Assembly (NCBI GenBank): GCA_965226435.1
Contig: CBDDCY010000009.1
Coordinates: 424,279 to 488,278 of the forward strand
Length of the DNA stretch: 64,000 nucleotides
Reading direction: 5' to 3'
Source of the DNA: UBA6623 sp965226435
GTDB lineage: Bacteria; Acidobacteriota; Terriglobia; Bryobacterales; UBA6623
The notes beneath the pieces are model-generated. The model was given only the letters and a program-made list of their open reading frames with translations, had not been told where the DNA came from and ran no database searches. Position numbers and translations under genes: made by a program. Below, one piece after another: positions 16,778-26,051 of this stretch. Numbering within the stretch: position 1 is the stretch's first letter; every line of letters begins with the position of its first letter.

Positions 16778-19700
16778 ATGACGAGCCGCGACGAACGGAA
16801 CGCCCAACTTCGCGAAATTCTTCGCGAGCGCATCCTCGTGCTGGACGGAGCGATGGGAACGGCGATTCACGCGCTCGATTTGTCGATCGATGAATTCGGC
16901 GGGCCGGCGTTTGAGAATTGCAACGAAAATCTTAACGTCAAGCGGCCCGATTTGATCCGCGGCATCCACGAATCTTACTTCGAGGCCGGGGCCGACATTG
17001 TCGAAACGAACTCGTTTAACGGCAGCCCCGAAGACATGCGCGAGTTCGGCCTGAAAGACCAAGCCCATGAGCTGAATTTCGCGGCGGCCAAGCTGGCTCG
17101 TGAAGCGGCCGACCGCTACTCGACAACCCAAAAGCCACGCTTCGTCGCCGGCTCGATGGGGCCCACGCGCAAGCCGATCACGCTGACGCCGGGTGTCACT
17201 TTCGACGGTATCGCCGGCGACTACCATGACCACGCGCTGGGGCTCACCGAAGGCGGAGCGGACCTGCTGCTGCTCGAGACCGGACAAGACACACGCAACA
17301 TCAAAGCCGGGTTGATCGGCATCGAACGCGTTTTCGATGAACTCGGCTACCGTTTGCCGGTGATCGTTTCGGGAACGATCGAGCCGATGGGAACGATGCT
17401 CGCCGGCCAGCCGGCCGACGCTTTCACGGCCTCGCTCGCCCATGCCGGCTTGCTTTCGATCGGGCTCAACTGCGCCACCGGGCCGGAGTTCATGACCGAC
17501 CATTTGCGCACGATCCACCATATGGCCCAAAGCGCGGTCCATTGCTACCCCAACGCCGGGCTGCCGGATGAAGAGGGGGCGTTCCGCGAGACGCCGACTT
17601 CGCTGGCATCCGCGCTCGAACGATTCGCGAACAACGGCTGGCTGAATCTCGTGGGCGGCTGCTGCGGAACCACGTCCGAGCACATTCGCGCCATCGCTCA
17701 GATGGTCGAAGGCAAGACCCCGCGGCGTCATGAGCCGGCGCGAAAAACCTACTACAGCGGCCTGGACCTGGTCGAGGCGGGCGAGGACAATCGTCCCCTG
17801 CTGGTCGGTGAGAGGACGAACGAAGTCGGTTCGAGAAAATTCAAACGGCTGATTCAAGAAGAGAAATACGAGGAAGCGTCGGAAATCGCGCGTAAGCAGG
17901 TTCGCAACGGCGCGCAGGTTATCGATATCAACCTCGAAAACACGGATCGCGAGGAGGCCGACGACATCGACGCCTTTTACGCCGAACTGGTCCGCAAAGC
18001 GATCAAGGCTCCTTTCATGATCGACACGACCGATCCCGCGTCGGTCGAAAGGGCGCTCACTTATTGCCAGGGCAAGAGCATTATCAACTCGATCAATTTC
18101 GAGGACGGCGAGGAGAAGTTCGACCGCATCGTTCCGTTGCTCAAGAAATACGGCGCCGCGGTCATCATCGGCTCAATCGATGAGGACAAGCAGCAAGCAC
18201 AGGCGATCACGCGTGAGCGTAAGCTGGCTATCGCCGAGCGGGCCCGCCGGCTGTGCACGGAAAAGTGGGGGTTAGCCGAGGAAGACCTGATCTTCGATCC
18301 GCTGGTTTTCCCCTGCGCGACCGGAGACGAAAACTACATCGGCAGCGCGGTCGAGACGATCGAGGGCATTCGGCTGATCAAGGAAAAACTGCCGCGCTCG
18401 AAAACCACCCTAGGCGTAAGCAACGTCAGTTTTGGGCTGCCGCCGGCGGCGCGTGAAGTGGTCAACGCGGTCTTCCTGTTTCACGCCACCAAGGCCGGCC
18501 TCGATTTGGCGATCGTCAACACGGAAAAGCTCGAACGCTACGCCACGATCCCCGACAACGAGAAGAAGCTGGCCGAGGACTTGCTGGGCAACTATCCGAC
18601 GCCCGAGATAGACGCCCCACGCGACTACCGCGAACAGACCGCCAAGCAGCGAGCGGCGATCAACCAACATCACATCGCCCGGATCGCCGAGCACTTCCGC
18701 GGCGCGAGCGCGCGGCCGAAAAAGATCGTGGCGGAATTGCCGCTCGACGAGCGGCTGGCGCACTACATCATCGAAGGCACCAAAGAGGGACTGGTCCCCG
18801 ATCTCGACCGAAAACGGGAAGAGGGGCTCCAGCCGCTCGACATCATCAACGGCCCGTTGATGGCCGGCATGACCGAAGTCGGCCGTTTGTTCAACAACAA
18901 CGAGCTGATCGTCGCCGAAGTGCTGCAATCGGCCGAGGCGATGAAAGCGGCCGTCACTCACCTCGAGCAGTTCATGGAGCACGCCGACAGCGCGACCAGG
19001 GGCAAGATCATCTTGGCGACGGTCAAGGGCGATGTCCACGACATCGGCAAGAACTTGGTCGACATCATCTTGACCAACAACGGCTATAACGTCGTCAACC
19101 TGGGCATCAAGGTGCCGCCCGCCGATTTGATCGCGGCTTACCGCGAACACCAACCCGATGCGATCGGGCTGTCGGGTTTGCTGGTCAAGAGCGCGCAACA
19201 AATGGTTGTAACGGCGACCGATCTTTGCCAGGCGGGAATCGCGCCGCCCTTGCTGGTCGGCGGAGCGGCATTGAGCGATAAATTCACACGCAACAAGATC
19301 GCGCCCGCCTACGACGAAAGCTCGGTCGTCTGTTACGCCCAAGACGCCATGACCGGATTGAGCTTGATGAACCGGCTGATGGACCCCGACCAACGCGAGG
19401 CCGTTGTGGAAGAGAGCCGGCCGACCCCCGCCACGCCGGTTGCGCCGAAGCCCCGAGCCGCGGTCACGACCCGCCCGAGTCCGAAAGTGCGCCGTGATCT
19501 GCCTCTGAATCACGTACCCTACCCGGAGCGAATGGTGCGCGACGTGCCGCAGTTGGCCGAAATTTGGAGCTACCTCAATCCCCAGATGCTGTACGTCAAA
19601 CATCTGGGATTTCGCGGCAATTTCGAACGCATGCTCGGCGAGCGTGACCCCAAGGCGCTCGAACTACATCAGATTGTCGAGGAAATTCAAGCCGAAGCGG

Positions 19701-20296
19701 CGGATTTCATGAAGGTCCGCGCCGTGTGGCGGTTTTTCGATGCCGAGAGCGGCGACAACACGATTCGCCTCTACGAATCGGGCGCGGACACTCCGCTTCA
19801 TGGCTTCTCGTTCCCTCGGCAACAACGTGAGGACGGCCTTTGCTTGGCCGACTACATTTTACCGTCTTCCAACGGGAGCAGAGATTCCATTGCCCTCTTC
19901 GCCGTCACGGCGGGTGAGGGTATCCGCGAACGGGCCGAGGATTACAAGCAGCGCGGCGAATACCTCAAGTCGCATGCCGTCCAAGCCTTGGCGCTTGAGA
20001 CCGCCGAGGCGTCGGCGGAATGGCTGCATCGGCGCATACGAGAAGACTACGGCTTCCCCGATGCGCCCGAGACGACCATGCTCGATCGCTTCCGGGCGAA
20101 ATACCACGGCCGGCGCTACAGTTTCGGGTATGCGGCTTGTCCCGACCTGGCCGATCAAGAGGGTCTATTCAAACTCATCGAGCCCGAGGAAATCGGTATC
20201 GAGCTCACCGAAGGCCACATGATGGATCCGGAAGCGAGCGTGAGCGCCGCGGTGTTCCCGCACCCGGACTGCAGTTATTTCGACGTGAATAGTTGA
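16778..20296 (+). CDS. metH: Cobalamin-dependent methionine synthase
   Basis: A 1172-residue full-length MetH, transferring methyl from 5-methyl-THF to homocysteine via cobalamin. Domains in order: homocysteine-binding, about 1-320 (zinc ligands Cys232, Cys295, Cys296 in GLNCATG and GGCCGT); pterin-binding, about 340-630 (VGERTNEVGSRKF...); B12 cap and cobalamin-binding, about 650-880 (DVHDIGKN with axial His754); and the C-terminal AdoMet/reactivation domain, about 930-1172 (RVRAVWRFFDAES, RYSFGYAACPDLADQEGLFKLI). An Ala/Pro/Arg linker separates the last two. Start ATG 16778. It complements metK and ahcY about 13-15 kb away in the activated methyl cycle. Confidence 0.97.
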   Translation: MTSRDERNAQLREILRERILVLDGAMGTAIHALDLSIDEFGGPAFENCNENLNVKRPDLIRGIHESYFEAGADIVETNSFNGSPEDMREFGLKDQAHELNFAAAKLAREAADRYSTTQKPRFVAGSMGPTRKPITLTPGVTFDGIAGDYHDHALGLTEGGADLLLLETGQDTRNIKAGLIGIERVFDELGYRLPVIVSGTIEPMGTMLAGQPADAFTASLAHAGLLSIGLNCATGPEFMTDHLRTIHHMAQSAVHCYPNAGLPDEEGAFRETPTSLASALERFANNGWLNLVGGCCGTTSEHIRAIAQMVEGKTPRRHEPARKTYYSGLDLVEAGEDNRPLLVGERTNEVGSRKFKRLIQEEKYEEASEIARKQVRNGAQVIDINLENTDREEADDIDAFYAELVRKAIKAPFMIDTTDPASVERALTYCQGKSIINSINFEDGEEKFDRIVPLLKKYGAAVIIGSIDEDKQQAQAITRERKLAIAERARRLCTEKWGLAEEDLIFDPLVFPCATGDENYIGSAVETIEGIRLIKEKLPRSKTTLGVSNVSFGLPPAAREVVNAVFLFHATKAGLDLAIVNTEKLERYATIPDNEKKLAEDLLGNYPTPEIDAPRDYREQTAKQRAAINQHHIARIAEHFRGASARPKKIVAELPLDERLAHYIIEGTKEGLVPDLDRKREEGLQPLDIINGPLMAGMTEVGRLFNNNELIVAEVLQSAEAMKAAVTHLEQFMEHADSATRGKIILATVKGDVHDIGKNLVDIILTNNGYNVVNLGIKVPPADLIAAYREHQPDAIGLSGLLVKSAQQMVVTATDLCQAGIAPPLLVGGAALSDKFTRNKIAPAYDESSVVCYAQDAMTGLSLMNRLMDPDQREAVVEESRPTPATPVAPKPRAAVTTRPSPKVRRDLPLNHVPYPERMVRDVPQLAEIWSYLNPQMLYVKHLGFRGNFERMLGERDPKALELHQIVEEIQAEAADFMKVRAVWRFFDAESGDNTIRLYESGADTPLHGFSFPRQQREDGLCLADYILPSSNGSRDSIALFAVTAGEGIRERAEDYKQRGEYLKSHAVQALALETAEASAEWLHRRIREDYGFPDAPETTMLDRFRAKYHGRRYSFGYAACPDLADQEGLFKLIEPEEIGIELTEGHMMDPEASVSAAVFPHPDCSYFDVNS

Positions 20297-20371
20297 GTGC
20301 CCGCGGTGTGCGGGTCCGTGCCGCGCTTACCCGCGCTCGGTGCCGGGACGCTCGCCCGACAAGCCCGGGGT

Positions 20372-21337
20372 TCAACGATCTTTCTTATAAAGCGTAATCG
20401 CGACGAGAATAATAATCCCCTTCGCCAGTCCCTGCATATAGGGAGAGACGTTCAGCAAGTTCAGCAAATTGTTGATCATTGTGATGATCAGCGTGCCGAG
20501 CAGGCTGCCCCAGATCGTGCCGATCCCGCCGAAGAGACTCGTGCCGCCAATCACGACGGCCGCGATGGCGTCGAGCTCCAGACCCCGTCCTGCCCAGGGA
20601 TCGCCGACAGTGACGCGCGCGCTGAAGATAATTCCCCCCAGCGCGGCCAGCAATCCGCTGAGCGAATAGGTGATGATTTTCACCCGCCCGATGGAGATAC
20701 CCGAAAGCCGCGCGGCCTCTTCGTTGCCGCCCACCGCATACACTTCGCGTCCGTACGGGGTGTAGCGCAGCACAAACGCGCCGGTCGCGAAGACCGCCAC
20801 CATGATCAGCACCGGCACGGGAATCGGACCGATGAAGCCAGCGCCGATCCAAGCATAAGCTCCCGAGATACCGCCAATCGGCCGCCCGCCGGAAACCGTC
20901 AACGCCGCGCCTCCGGCGATAGCCATCATCGCCAAAGTGACGATAAACGGCGCCGTATCCCGCCACACAATCATCAAGGCATTGAAAGCGCCGATTGCCG
21001 CGCCCAGAGCCAAAGTCACGAAAAGAACGACCGGCAACGGCACCCCCCCGCCGTCGGCAAACAGCAGCGCGGCCACGACACTCGTCAGACTCAGTACCAT
21101 GCCCACCGAGAGGTCGATGCCGGCCGTGAGGATCACGAACGTCATGCCGACCGAGACCACGCCCAGCATGGCGCTTTGACGCAGCACGTTCGTGACGTTC
21201 CGGCCGGTGAGAAAAGTGGGAGCGAGAAGGCTTCCCGCCAAGACAATCAACAAGAACGCAACGATCGCCCCGGCGCCGGGTCCGAGTCGTTCGAGTATCC
21301 GCGCGGCGGCGGGACGGATGCCGGATGGGGATGCCAT
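20372..21337 (-). CDS. Sugar ABC transporter permease (RbsC-like), orphan
   Basis: A 321-residue inner-membrane permease of the branched-chain amino acid/ribose type (BPD_transp_2). It has about 8-10 hydrophobic segments and signatures VGMTFVILTAGIDLSVG, YAVGGNEEAARLSGI and LDAIAAVVIGGTSLFGGIGTIWG, the last two typical of RbsC/XylH/AraH. It should import a monosaccharide with an ATPase and periplasmic binding protein, but neither gene is adjacent: metH lies downstream and IS copy 1 upstream. The partners may have been separated by rearrangement or lie elsewhere. The substrate is unknown. Confidence 0.88.
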   Translation of the reverse strand: MASPSGIRPAAARILERLGPGAGAIVAFLLIVLAGSLLAPTFLTGRNVTNVLRQSAMLGVVSVGMTFVILTAGIDLSVGMVLSLTSVVAALLFADGGGVPLPVVLFVTLALGAAIGAFNALMIVWRDTAPFIVTLAMMAIAGGAALTVSGGRPIGGISGAYAWIGAGFIGPIPVPVLIMVAVFATGAFVLRYTPYGREVYAVGGNEEAARLSGISIGRVKIITYSLSGLLAALGGIIFSARVTVGDPWAGRGLELDAIAAVVIGGTSLFGGIGTIWGSLLGTLIITMINNLLNLLNVSPYMQGLAKGIIILVAITLYKKDR

Positions 21338-21373
21338 GGATGAGAGACCGCCGGGAAGCCTCGGCCGAGCCCA

Positions 21374-21379
21374 ATTATA
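21374..21379 (-). promoter_or_regulatory. TATAAT -10 of the permease gene, truncated by IS
   Basis: A perfect TATAAT reads towards the permease, 36 nt before its ATG. The IS boundary at 21394 lies only 14 bp beyond it, so the native -35 region is replaced by IS end sequence (GAAAATGCTG). Transcription may be weakened or driven from the IS. Confidence 0.5.
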
Positions 21380-21393
21380 TCCGGTCGGTGGTA

Positions 21394-22964
21394 CAGCATT
21401 TTCTCATCGAAGGATGAGCCTGAAGACGGGGGTTGGGGCTTTTTGAGTAGCTGGGGCTCCTTTCTGGTTTTTTGGTTTTGATTTGGGAAGGGGAGAATCG
21501 TCGTCGGGGTTGTGGGAATGTGGGAATCGCGGAGCGATTTCCAAGGGCGGTGGGAAACGAAGGGAAACCTGGTTTTGGTTTTCCTCGTTTTCCACCGCCC
21601 GCCATTTCCACAGCCCTCTTCCTGCTGTTCAGCACGGCGTGTTCGCGGACCGGAAACTGGCAAACAGCTTGTGCTTGGCTCGCTGCATCCGGCGCGCCGC
21701 CGCAGTGTCGCTTTCCGCCTGGGCAATGCGGCCCAGAGCCTCAAGCGTGTGCCCTGGCTTGAGGTAGCCGGCGGCCTCGGGCAACTGCTCGAAAGATTCC
21801 CAAGGCGTCTGGTAGTGGCGATACACCCGCTTCTGCTTGCCTTTGGCGTCGGTCTTGATCTCGGGCTGTCCGCAGGGCCGGTGGAAATTCAAATAGGGAT
21901 TGAAGTGCTGTTGGTAGAAGCGCTGGATGCGCCCCGCGTGCGGCGCCGCGATGTGCGTATATCCCATGTGTTTGCGGATCACCGCGCCGTTTTTCGATTC
22001 CACCAAGCCGTTGTCATTGGAGTGCCGCGGACGCGACTTGGTCTGTTCGATCAGCAGCTTGTTCAATAACTTCTCCACCGTGCGATTGAGGAACTCGCTG
22101 CCGTTGTCGGAATGGAAGCCGCGGATACGAAAGGGAAACTGCTCGATCATGGCTTTCAGCAACGGCTCCAGCCAGGCTTCACTGATCGCGGCTGTGGCGC
22201 CGACCACTTGCCACTGGGTGACTTCATCCACGGCATTGATGTGGTAGACGCCCTTGACGCCATCGCGATCCCCTTGATGCACCGTATCCACTCGCAGAAA
22301 GCCGGGTCGGCCTTGCGGGTCGGGCCGGCGCCGCTCGCCGATCGACACCGCTGTGGGCCGGGTCTTGGTGAAATGCAGCCGCCGCCGGCGGTAGGCACTG
22401 CGCCGCCGCAGGCGATAGATCTGGGCCACCGAGATCCCCGCCAACCGCTCGTATTCGCGCTGCTGGTACTGCTGGTATTCCCGCTCGAGGATCTTGCGCG
22501 TGGCCGGGCCGCTGAGGGTTTCGTGGGCCTCGTCCACCGCCGCCAGCAGTTCGACGTCGGCGGGCGTGTACTTGCGGGCAAAGCGATGCCGCCGGTAGCG
22601 GGCGGGTTGGAGTTCTCCGCCCTGCCGGTACTGCTGGATCAGCCGCGTGATTTGCGCCCGGCTCAGTCCGGTCATCTTGACCAGATACTGCCGCAGCAGC
22701 CCTTTGTCGGCGCGGTTCTGGCGGCTGTAGCCGTGCCGGCCAAGCGTGCGCGCCACCCAAGCGTAAATCTCGGCCCGCCCTTTGCCTTTGAATCGAATCT
22801 CCTGGCTGGAGTGGAGAAACTGCCGGATCTGTTGCGGATTCAACTTGCCGGCGTTTTGCACTTGGATAGTCAATCCCCAGCATGCCCACTCCCCGATCCT
22901 GCAGGCTCATCTTGTGTGAGAAACAAACTCCTCGTTCAGGCTCATCTTGCATGAGACAAGACTA
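21394..22964 (-). mobile_element. Insertion sequence copy 1 (1571 bp, DDE integrase-type)
   Basis: Boundaries come from comparison with copy 2 (43586-45156, opposite orientation): identity starts at CAGCATTTTCTC and ends at GAGACAAGACTA. Terminal motifs are related inverted repeats sharing TCTCAT...GATGAGCCTGAA, each containing a short palindrome (CTCATC/GATGAG; CTCAT/ATGAG). The transposase-start end carries a second tandem end-like motif (at about 22900-22920). The two copies have equal length; I noticed four base differences within the transposase gene. I could not find a convincing target-site duplication. It lies between the permease gene and glgC. Confidence 0.9.
21629..22873 (-). CDS. 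Transposase, rve/DDE integrase catalytic domain
   Basis: A 414-residue transposase. An N-terminal HTH-like region (LSRAQITRLIQQYRQGGEL) is followed by an RNase H-fold integrase core. Candidate catalytic residues are Asp in LRVDTVHQGD, Asp in FHSDNGSEF, and Glu in NDNGLVESKNG. Relative to copy 2 it has Glu118 and Arg162 (Lys118 and Cys162 in copy 2). I would place it in the broad ISNCY/IS481-like integrase-core group but cannot name the IS. Both copies are full-length and look intact. Confidence 0.92.
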   Translation of the reverse strand: MTIQVQNAGKLNPQQIRQFLHSSQEIRFKGKGRAEIYAWVARTLGRHGYSRQNRADKGLLRQYLVKMTGLSRAQITRLIQQYRQGGELQPARYRRHRFARKYTPADVELLAAVDEAHETLSGPATRKILEREYQQYQQREYERLAGISVAQIYRLRRRSAYRRRRLHFTKTRPTAVSIGERRRPDPQGRPGFLRVDTVHQGDRDGVKGVYHINAVDEVTQWQVVGATAAISEAWLEPLLKAMIEQFPFRIRGFHSDNGSEFLNRTVEKLLNKLLIEQTKSRPRHSNDNGLVESKNGAVIRKHMGYTHIAAPHAGRIQRFYQQHFNPYLNFHRPCGQPEIKTDAKGKQKRVYRHYQTPWESFEQLPEAAGYLKPGHTLEALGRIAQAESDTAAARRMQRAKHKLFASFRSANTPC

Positions 22965-22988
22965 GCTCATGTGCTACGCTCCAAAGGC

Positions 22989-24236
22989 ATGCAGGCCCAT
23001 ATTTTGGCGATGGTCTTAGCCGGCGGGAAGGGGAACCGCCTTCAGCCCCTTACCAAAGAGCGCTCCAAACCGGCCGTGCCGTTCGGCGGCAAATACCGGA
23101 TTGTCGATTTCGTGCTCAGCAACCTCATTAACTCCGGCATCTACTCCATCTACGTCCTAACCCAATTCAAGGCCCAGTCTTTGTTGCAACACCTGCGCGA
23201 CGGCTGGCAATTCGCCAACTTGCTCAAAGATCAGTTCATCATCCCGGTCCCGGCGCAGATGCGCCAGGGTGAGCATTGGTATGAGGGTACCTCCGACGCC
23301 ATTTACCAGAACATCCACTTGGTCGAGCTGGCGAGCCCCGATCTCGTCGCGGTTTTCGGCGCCGATCACATCTACCGCATGGACGTCACCCAGATGGCCG
23401 CCTATCACGACGAGAAGGGCGCCAAGGGCACGGTGGCGGCTTTGCCGATCCGAGTTGAAGAAGCGGCCCGCTTCGGAACCATCGAACTCAACGAGGACTG
23501 GCGTATCATCGCCTTCCACGAGAAAACCTCCAACCCGCCTGAAATCCACGGCCGGCCCGGCTGGGCGCTGGCCTCCATGGGGAACTACATATTCGACGCC
23601 GAGGTTTTACTCGACGAGTTACGCCGCGACGCCGCCAAGCCCGAAAGCGGCCACGATTTTGGTGGCGACATGCTGCCCGAGATGATCGGGGAATTTCCGA
23701 TCTACGCCTACGATTTCCTCCGCAACGTCGTGCCCGGCGAAGCGCCCGAGAATCGCGGCTATTGGCGCGATGTCGGAACCATCGAGGCCTACTACGAAGC
23801 CACCATGGACCTGCGTTCCGAGAAGCCGCCGCTAAACCTCTACAACCATCGCTGGCCCCTCAGGACGGCCGAATACCCGGTCGGCCCCGCGCAATTCGCT
23901 TCCGACGGAAGCCAGATCGGCTCGGCGGCGAACTCGATCATTTGCGAAGGCTGCCGCGTGTTGGGCGCCGACGTCACCGACTCGGTGCTGGGGCGCCGCG
24001 TCGTGGCCGAGCGCGGGGCGCAAGTGAACGACTCGATCATCATGGAAAACGCCCTGATCGGGGCCGGCGCCAAACTACGCCGCGTGATCGTTGACAAGAA
24101 CGCCCACATCCCCGCCGGCACCGAAATCGGATTCGACCTCGAACGCGACCGAAAGAACCACCACGTCACCGACAGTGGCATCGTCGTCGTCGCCGGCCGC
24201 CGCTCCCCCATCCCCATCACCTCGCTGACGATTTGA
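22989..24236 (+). CDS. glgC: Glucose-1-phosphate adenylyltransferase
   Basis: Makes ADP-glucose from ATP and glucose-1-phosphate for glycogen synthesis. The 415 residues begin MQAHILAMVLAGGKGNRLQPLTKERSKPAVPFGGKYRIVDFVLSN-like, the nucleotidyltransferase P-loop and activator region. Further signatures are GTSDAIYQN, VFGADHIYRMD, WRDVGTIEAYYEA and a C-terminal left-handed beta-helix (VDKNAHIPAGTEIGFD). ATG 22989 follows AAAGG by one base. The IS boundary is only 24 bp upstream, so the native promoter is displaced. No other glg genes are adjacent. Confidence 0.96.
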   Translation: MQAHILAMVLAGGKGNRLQPLTKERSKPAVPFGGKYRIVDFVLSNLINSGIYSIYVLTQFKAQSLLQHLRDGWQFANLLKDQFIIPVPAQMRQGEHWYEGTSDAIYQNIHLVELASPDLVAVFGADHIYRMDVTQMAAYHDEKGAKGTVAALPIRVEEAARFGTIELNEDWRIIAFHEKTSNPPEIHGRPGWALASMGNYIFDAEVLLDELRRDAAKPESGHDFGGDMLPEMIGEFPIYAYDFLRNVVPGEAPENRGYWRDVGTIEAYYEATMDLRSEKPPLNLYNHRWPLRTAEYPVGPAQFASDGSQIGSAANSIICEGCRVLGADVTDSVLGRRVVAERGAQVNDSIIMENALIGAGAKLRRVIVDKNAHIPAGTEIGFDLERDRKNHHVTDSGIVVVAGRRSPIPITSLTI

Positions 24237-24252
24237 AGCGCAGAGCGCCCCC

Positions 24253-24281
24253 AGTGGGGCAGGTCTCCAGGCCTGCCCGCT
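24253..24281. repeat. Dispersed palindrome family A, copy 1
   Basis: The unit is AGTGGGGCAGGTCTCCAGG followed by CCTGCCCGCT. The arms GGGCAGG and CCTGCCC enclose TCTCCAGG, allowing a hairpin. Other copies are at 48543, 50915, 58531 and 59550. Located 17 bp after glgC. Confidence 0.85.
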
Positions 24282-24470
24282 ACCCGCCCTCGCCGCCCGC
24301 CAACCCAGCGGAGTCCACGCCGAAAGCGGGGGGCCGCGGCCGCACCCCGACGCGACTCCGGCCGGCCTTCGGCGGGGCTTCGGCTACAATGTGTCGTTGC
24401 GCGTGTTGTGATCGGCGTTGCGACGGCCGGCAGCGTCCGCCCATCCCGCGCGATTGAACGAGAGCCCCTC

Positions 24471-25715
24471 ATGTCCGCCGCCTACGGGATCCACAACACC
24501 GCTCAACTGGAACGTCTCCGCGAATTGTTCGAAGAGATTCGTGGAAGGAATCAGTTTCAATCGGCCCGATTGGGAAGCGTTCCGAAAATCGACGAAGAGG
24601 CATTTCTTCACCTGCCTCTGCTCACCAAGCAAGAGCTGGCCGCCGACCAAATCGCTCATTCACCGTTTGGCTCCAACCTGACTTATCCGCTGGAGCGCTA
24701 TAGCCGCTACCACCAAACGTCGGGGACGACCGGCGAGCCGCTGCGTGTTCTCGACACGCCCGAAACCTGGGATTGGTGGGGCCGTTGTTGGCTGGAAGTG
24801 TTGCGAGGCGCCGGCGTGACCGAACACGATCGAGCCTTCTTTGCCTTTTCCTTCGCGCCCTTCATCGGATTCTGGTCGGCCTATCACGGCGTCTCGATGT
24901 TGGGTGCGATGACGATCTCGGGCGGCGGAGCCGATTCGGCCCGTCGCCTCAAGTTGATCGAGGAAACCGGGCCGACGGTATTGCTCTCGACTCCCACCTA
25001 TGCCTTGCACCTGGCCGAAGTCGCCGAGCGCGAAGGCGTCCACTTGGCGTCGTCAACCATTACGAGGACCATCCACGCCGGGGAGCCGGGCGCGGGCATT
25101 CCCGCCACCCGCCGACGAATCGAGCAAGCCTGGGGAGCGAAAGTGTTCGACCACGCCGGCGCGAGTGAGATCGGAGCCTTCGGCGTCGGCGATGAGGAAG
25201 GCCGCGGGCTCTACGTCAACGAAGACGAGTTCATCGCCGAGGTGATTAACCCTGAAACCCTCGAACCCGTCGAGCAGGGCGCCGACGGCGAGCTCGTCAT
25301 GAGCAATCTCGGGCGCGGTGCCTGGCCGGTGATTCGCTACCGCACTGGTGACCGGGTGCGGGCGACCAGAGTCTCATCCGGGGAAAGGCAGGGCAGGCTT
25401 TTGCTCGAAGGCGGCATTCTCGGCCGAGTCGACGACATGGTCACCGTCCGAGGCGTTAACGTCTACCCCTCCGCAATCGAAGACGTGATTCGTTCAATCG
25501 AGGGCGCGGCGGAGTTTCGGATTGTCGCCTCGACCTTTGCCGAGATGGATGAGATCGGCATCGAAGTCGAGGGCGACGGCGCTGTCAGCGAGGCGGTCGC
25601 GCGCGCGATTCGCGACAAGATCGGGATTCGAGTGGATGTGAAAAGCGTCGAGGCGGGCTCACTGCCGCGATGGGAAGCCAAGGCGATGCGCTTCGAGGAC
25701 CGGCGGGCGAAGTAG
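24471..25715 (+). CDS. Phenylacetate-CoA ligase family protein (PaaK-like)
   Basis: A 414-residue adenylate-forming enzyme of the PaaK group, which activates aryl or acyl acids to CoA thioesters via an acyl-AMP. The P-loop-like YHQTSGTTGEPLRV is present, with FAFSFAPFIGFWSAYHGVSMLGA, FDHAGASEIGAFG, the hinge region YRTGDRVRA and the C-terminal RVDDMVTVRGVNVYPSAIEDVI. ATG 24471 is used. The substrate is unclear: the family includes benzoate, phenylacetate and capsule-related ligases. It could relate to the PaaA-like oxygenase at 10.9 kb, but they are 13 kb apart and this is speculation. Confidence 0.87.
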   Translation: MSAAYGIHNTAQLERLRELFEEIRGRNQFQSARLGSVPKIDEEAFLHLPLLTKQELAADQIAHSPFGSNLTYPLERYSRYHQTSGTTGEPLRVLDTPETWDWWGRCWLEVLRGAGVTEHDRAFFAFSFAPFIGFWSAYHGVSMLGAMTISGGGADSARRLKLIEETGPTVLLSTPTYALHLAEVAEREGVHLASSTITRTIHAGEPGAGIPATRRRIEQAWGAKVFDHAGASEIGAFGVGDEEGRGLYVNEDEFIAEVINPETLEPVEQGADGELVMSNLGRGAWPVIRYRTGDRVRATRVSSGERQGRLLLEGGILGRVDDMVTVRGVNVYPSAIEDVIRSIEGAAEFRIVASTFAEMDEIGIEVEGDGAVSEAVARAIRDKIGIRVDVKSVEAGSLPRWEAKAMRFEDRRAK

Positions 25716-26051
25716 AGAAAGGTTGTGGCGTCCGCCCCGCGCTACGCATTCAAGTTATAAGGTTCCCCAACGGCTGCGTGTGCGACATCAACGTGGAAGT
25801 CCTTCTCTCAATTCGACAATAGAATCAGAGCCCTGAGCGCAAGCGACGGGCCGAGCGACCGCGCACGAAATTGCGGGGCTTGGGTTCGCAAAGAGCCGCC
25901 GATGACCCCCACATTTATGTCGCGCACCCCCAACCGCTCTTGATTCAAAGATTGCCGAGTGCGACGATAAATCCCGGGAACGCTTCAGTGATTGGTTAAG
26001 CCGACCGTTGCGGGGTTTGCCGAAGAACAAGACCAAGAAACCGAGACCACC
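25716..26051. other. Non-coding spacer with two dispersed repeat motifs
   Basis: No convincing gene; a minus-strand frame over 25788-26036 looks like chance translation. Bases 25826-25852 belong to repeat family C (CAGAGCC...CGCAAG...GGG; see 50755, 55896 and 60012). Bases 25911-25930 contain the TTATGTCGCGC motif also seen at 6261 and, more loosely, at 60071. Confidence 0.55.

Noticed and set aside
16775..17857. 360-codon minus-strand ORF opposite metH
   Set aside because: Exact antisense of a fully supported metH frame; the translation is Arg/Val-rich without domains. Long antisense ORFs are common in GC-rich genes.
18410..19603. 397-codon minus-strand ORF opposite metH
   Set aside because: Antisense of the cobalamin-binding region; no recognisable protein features.
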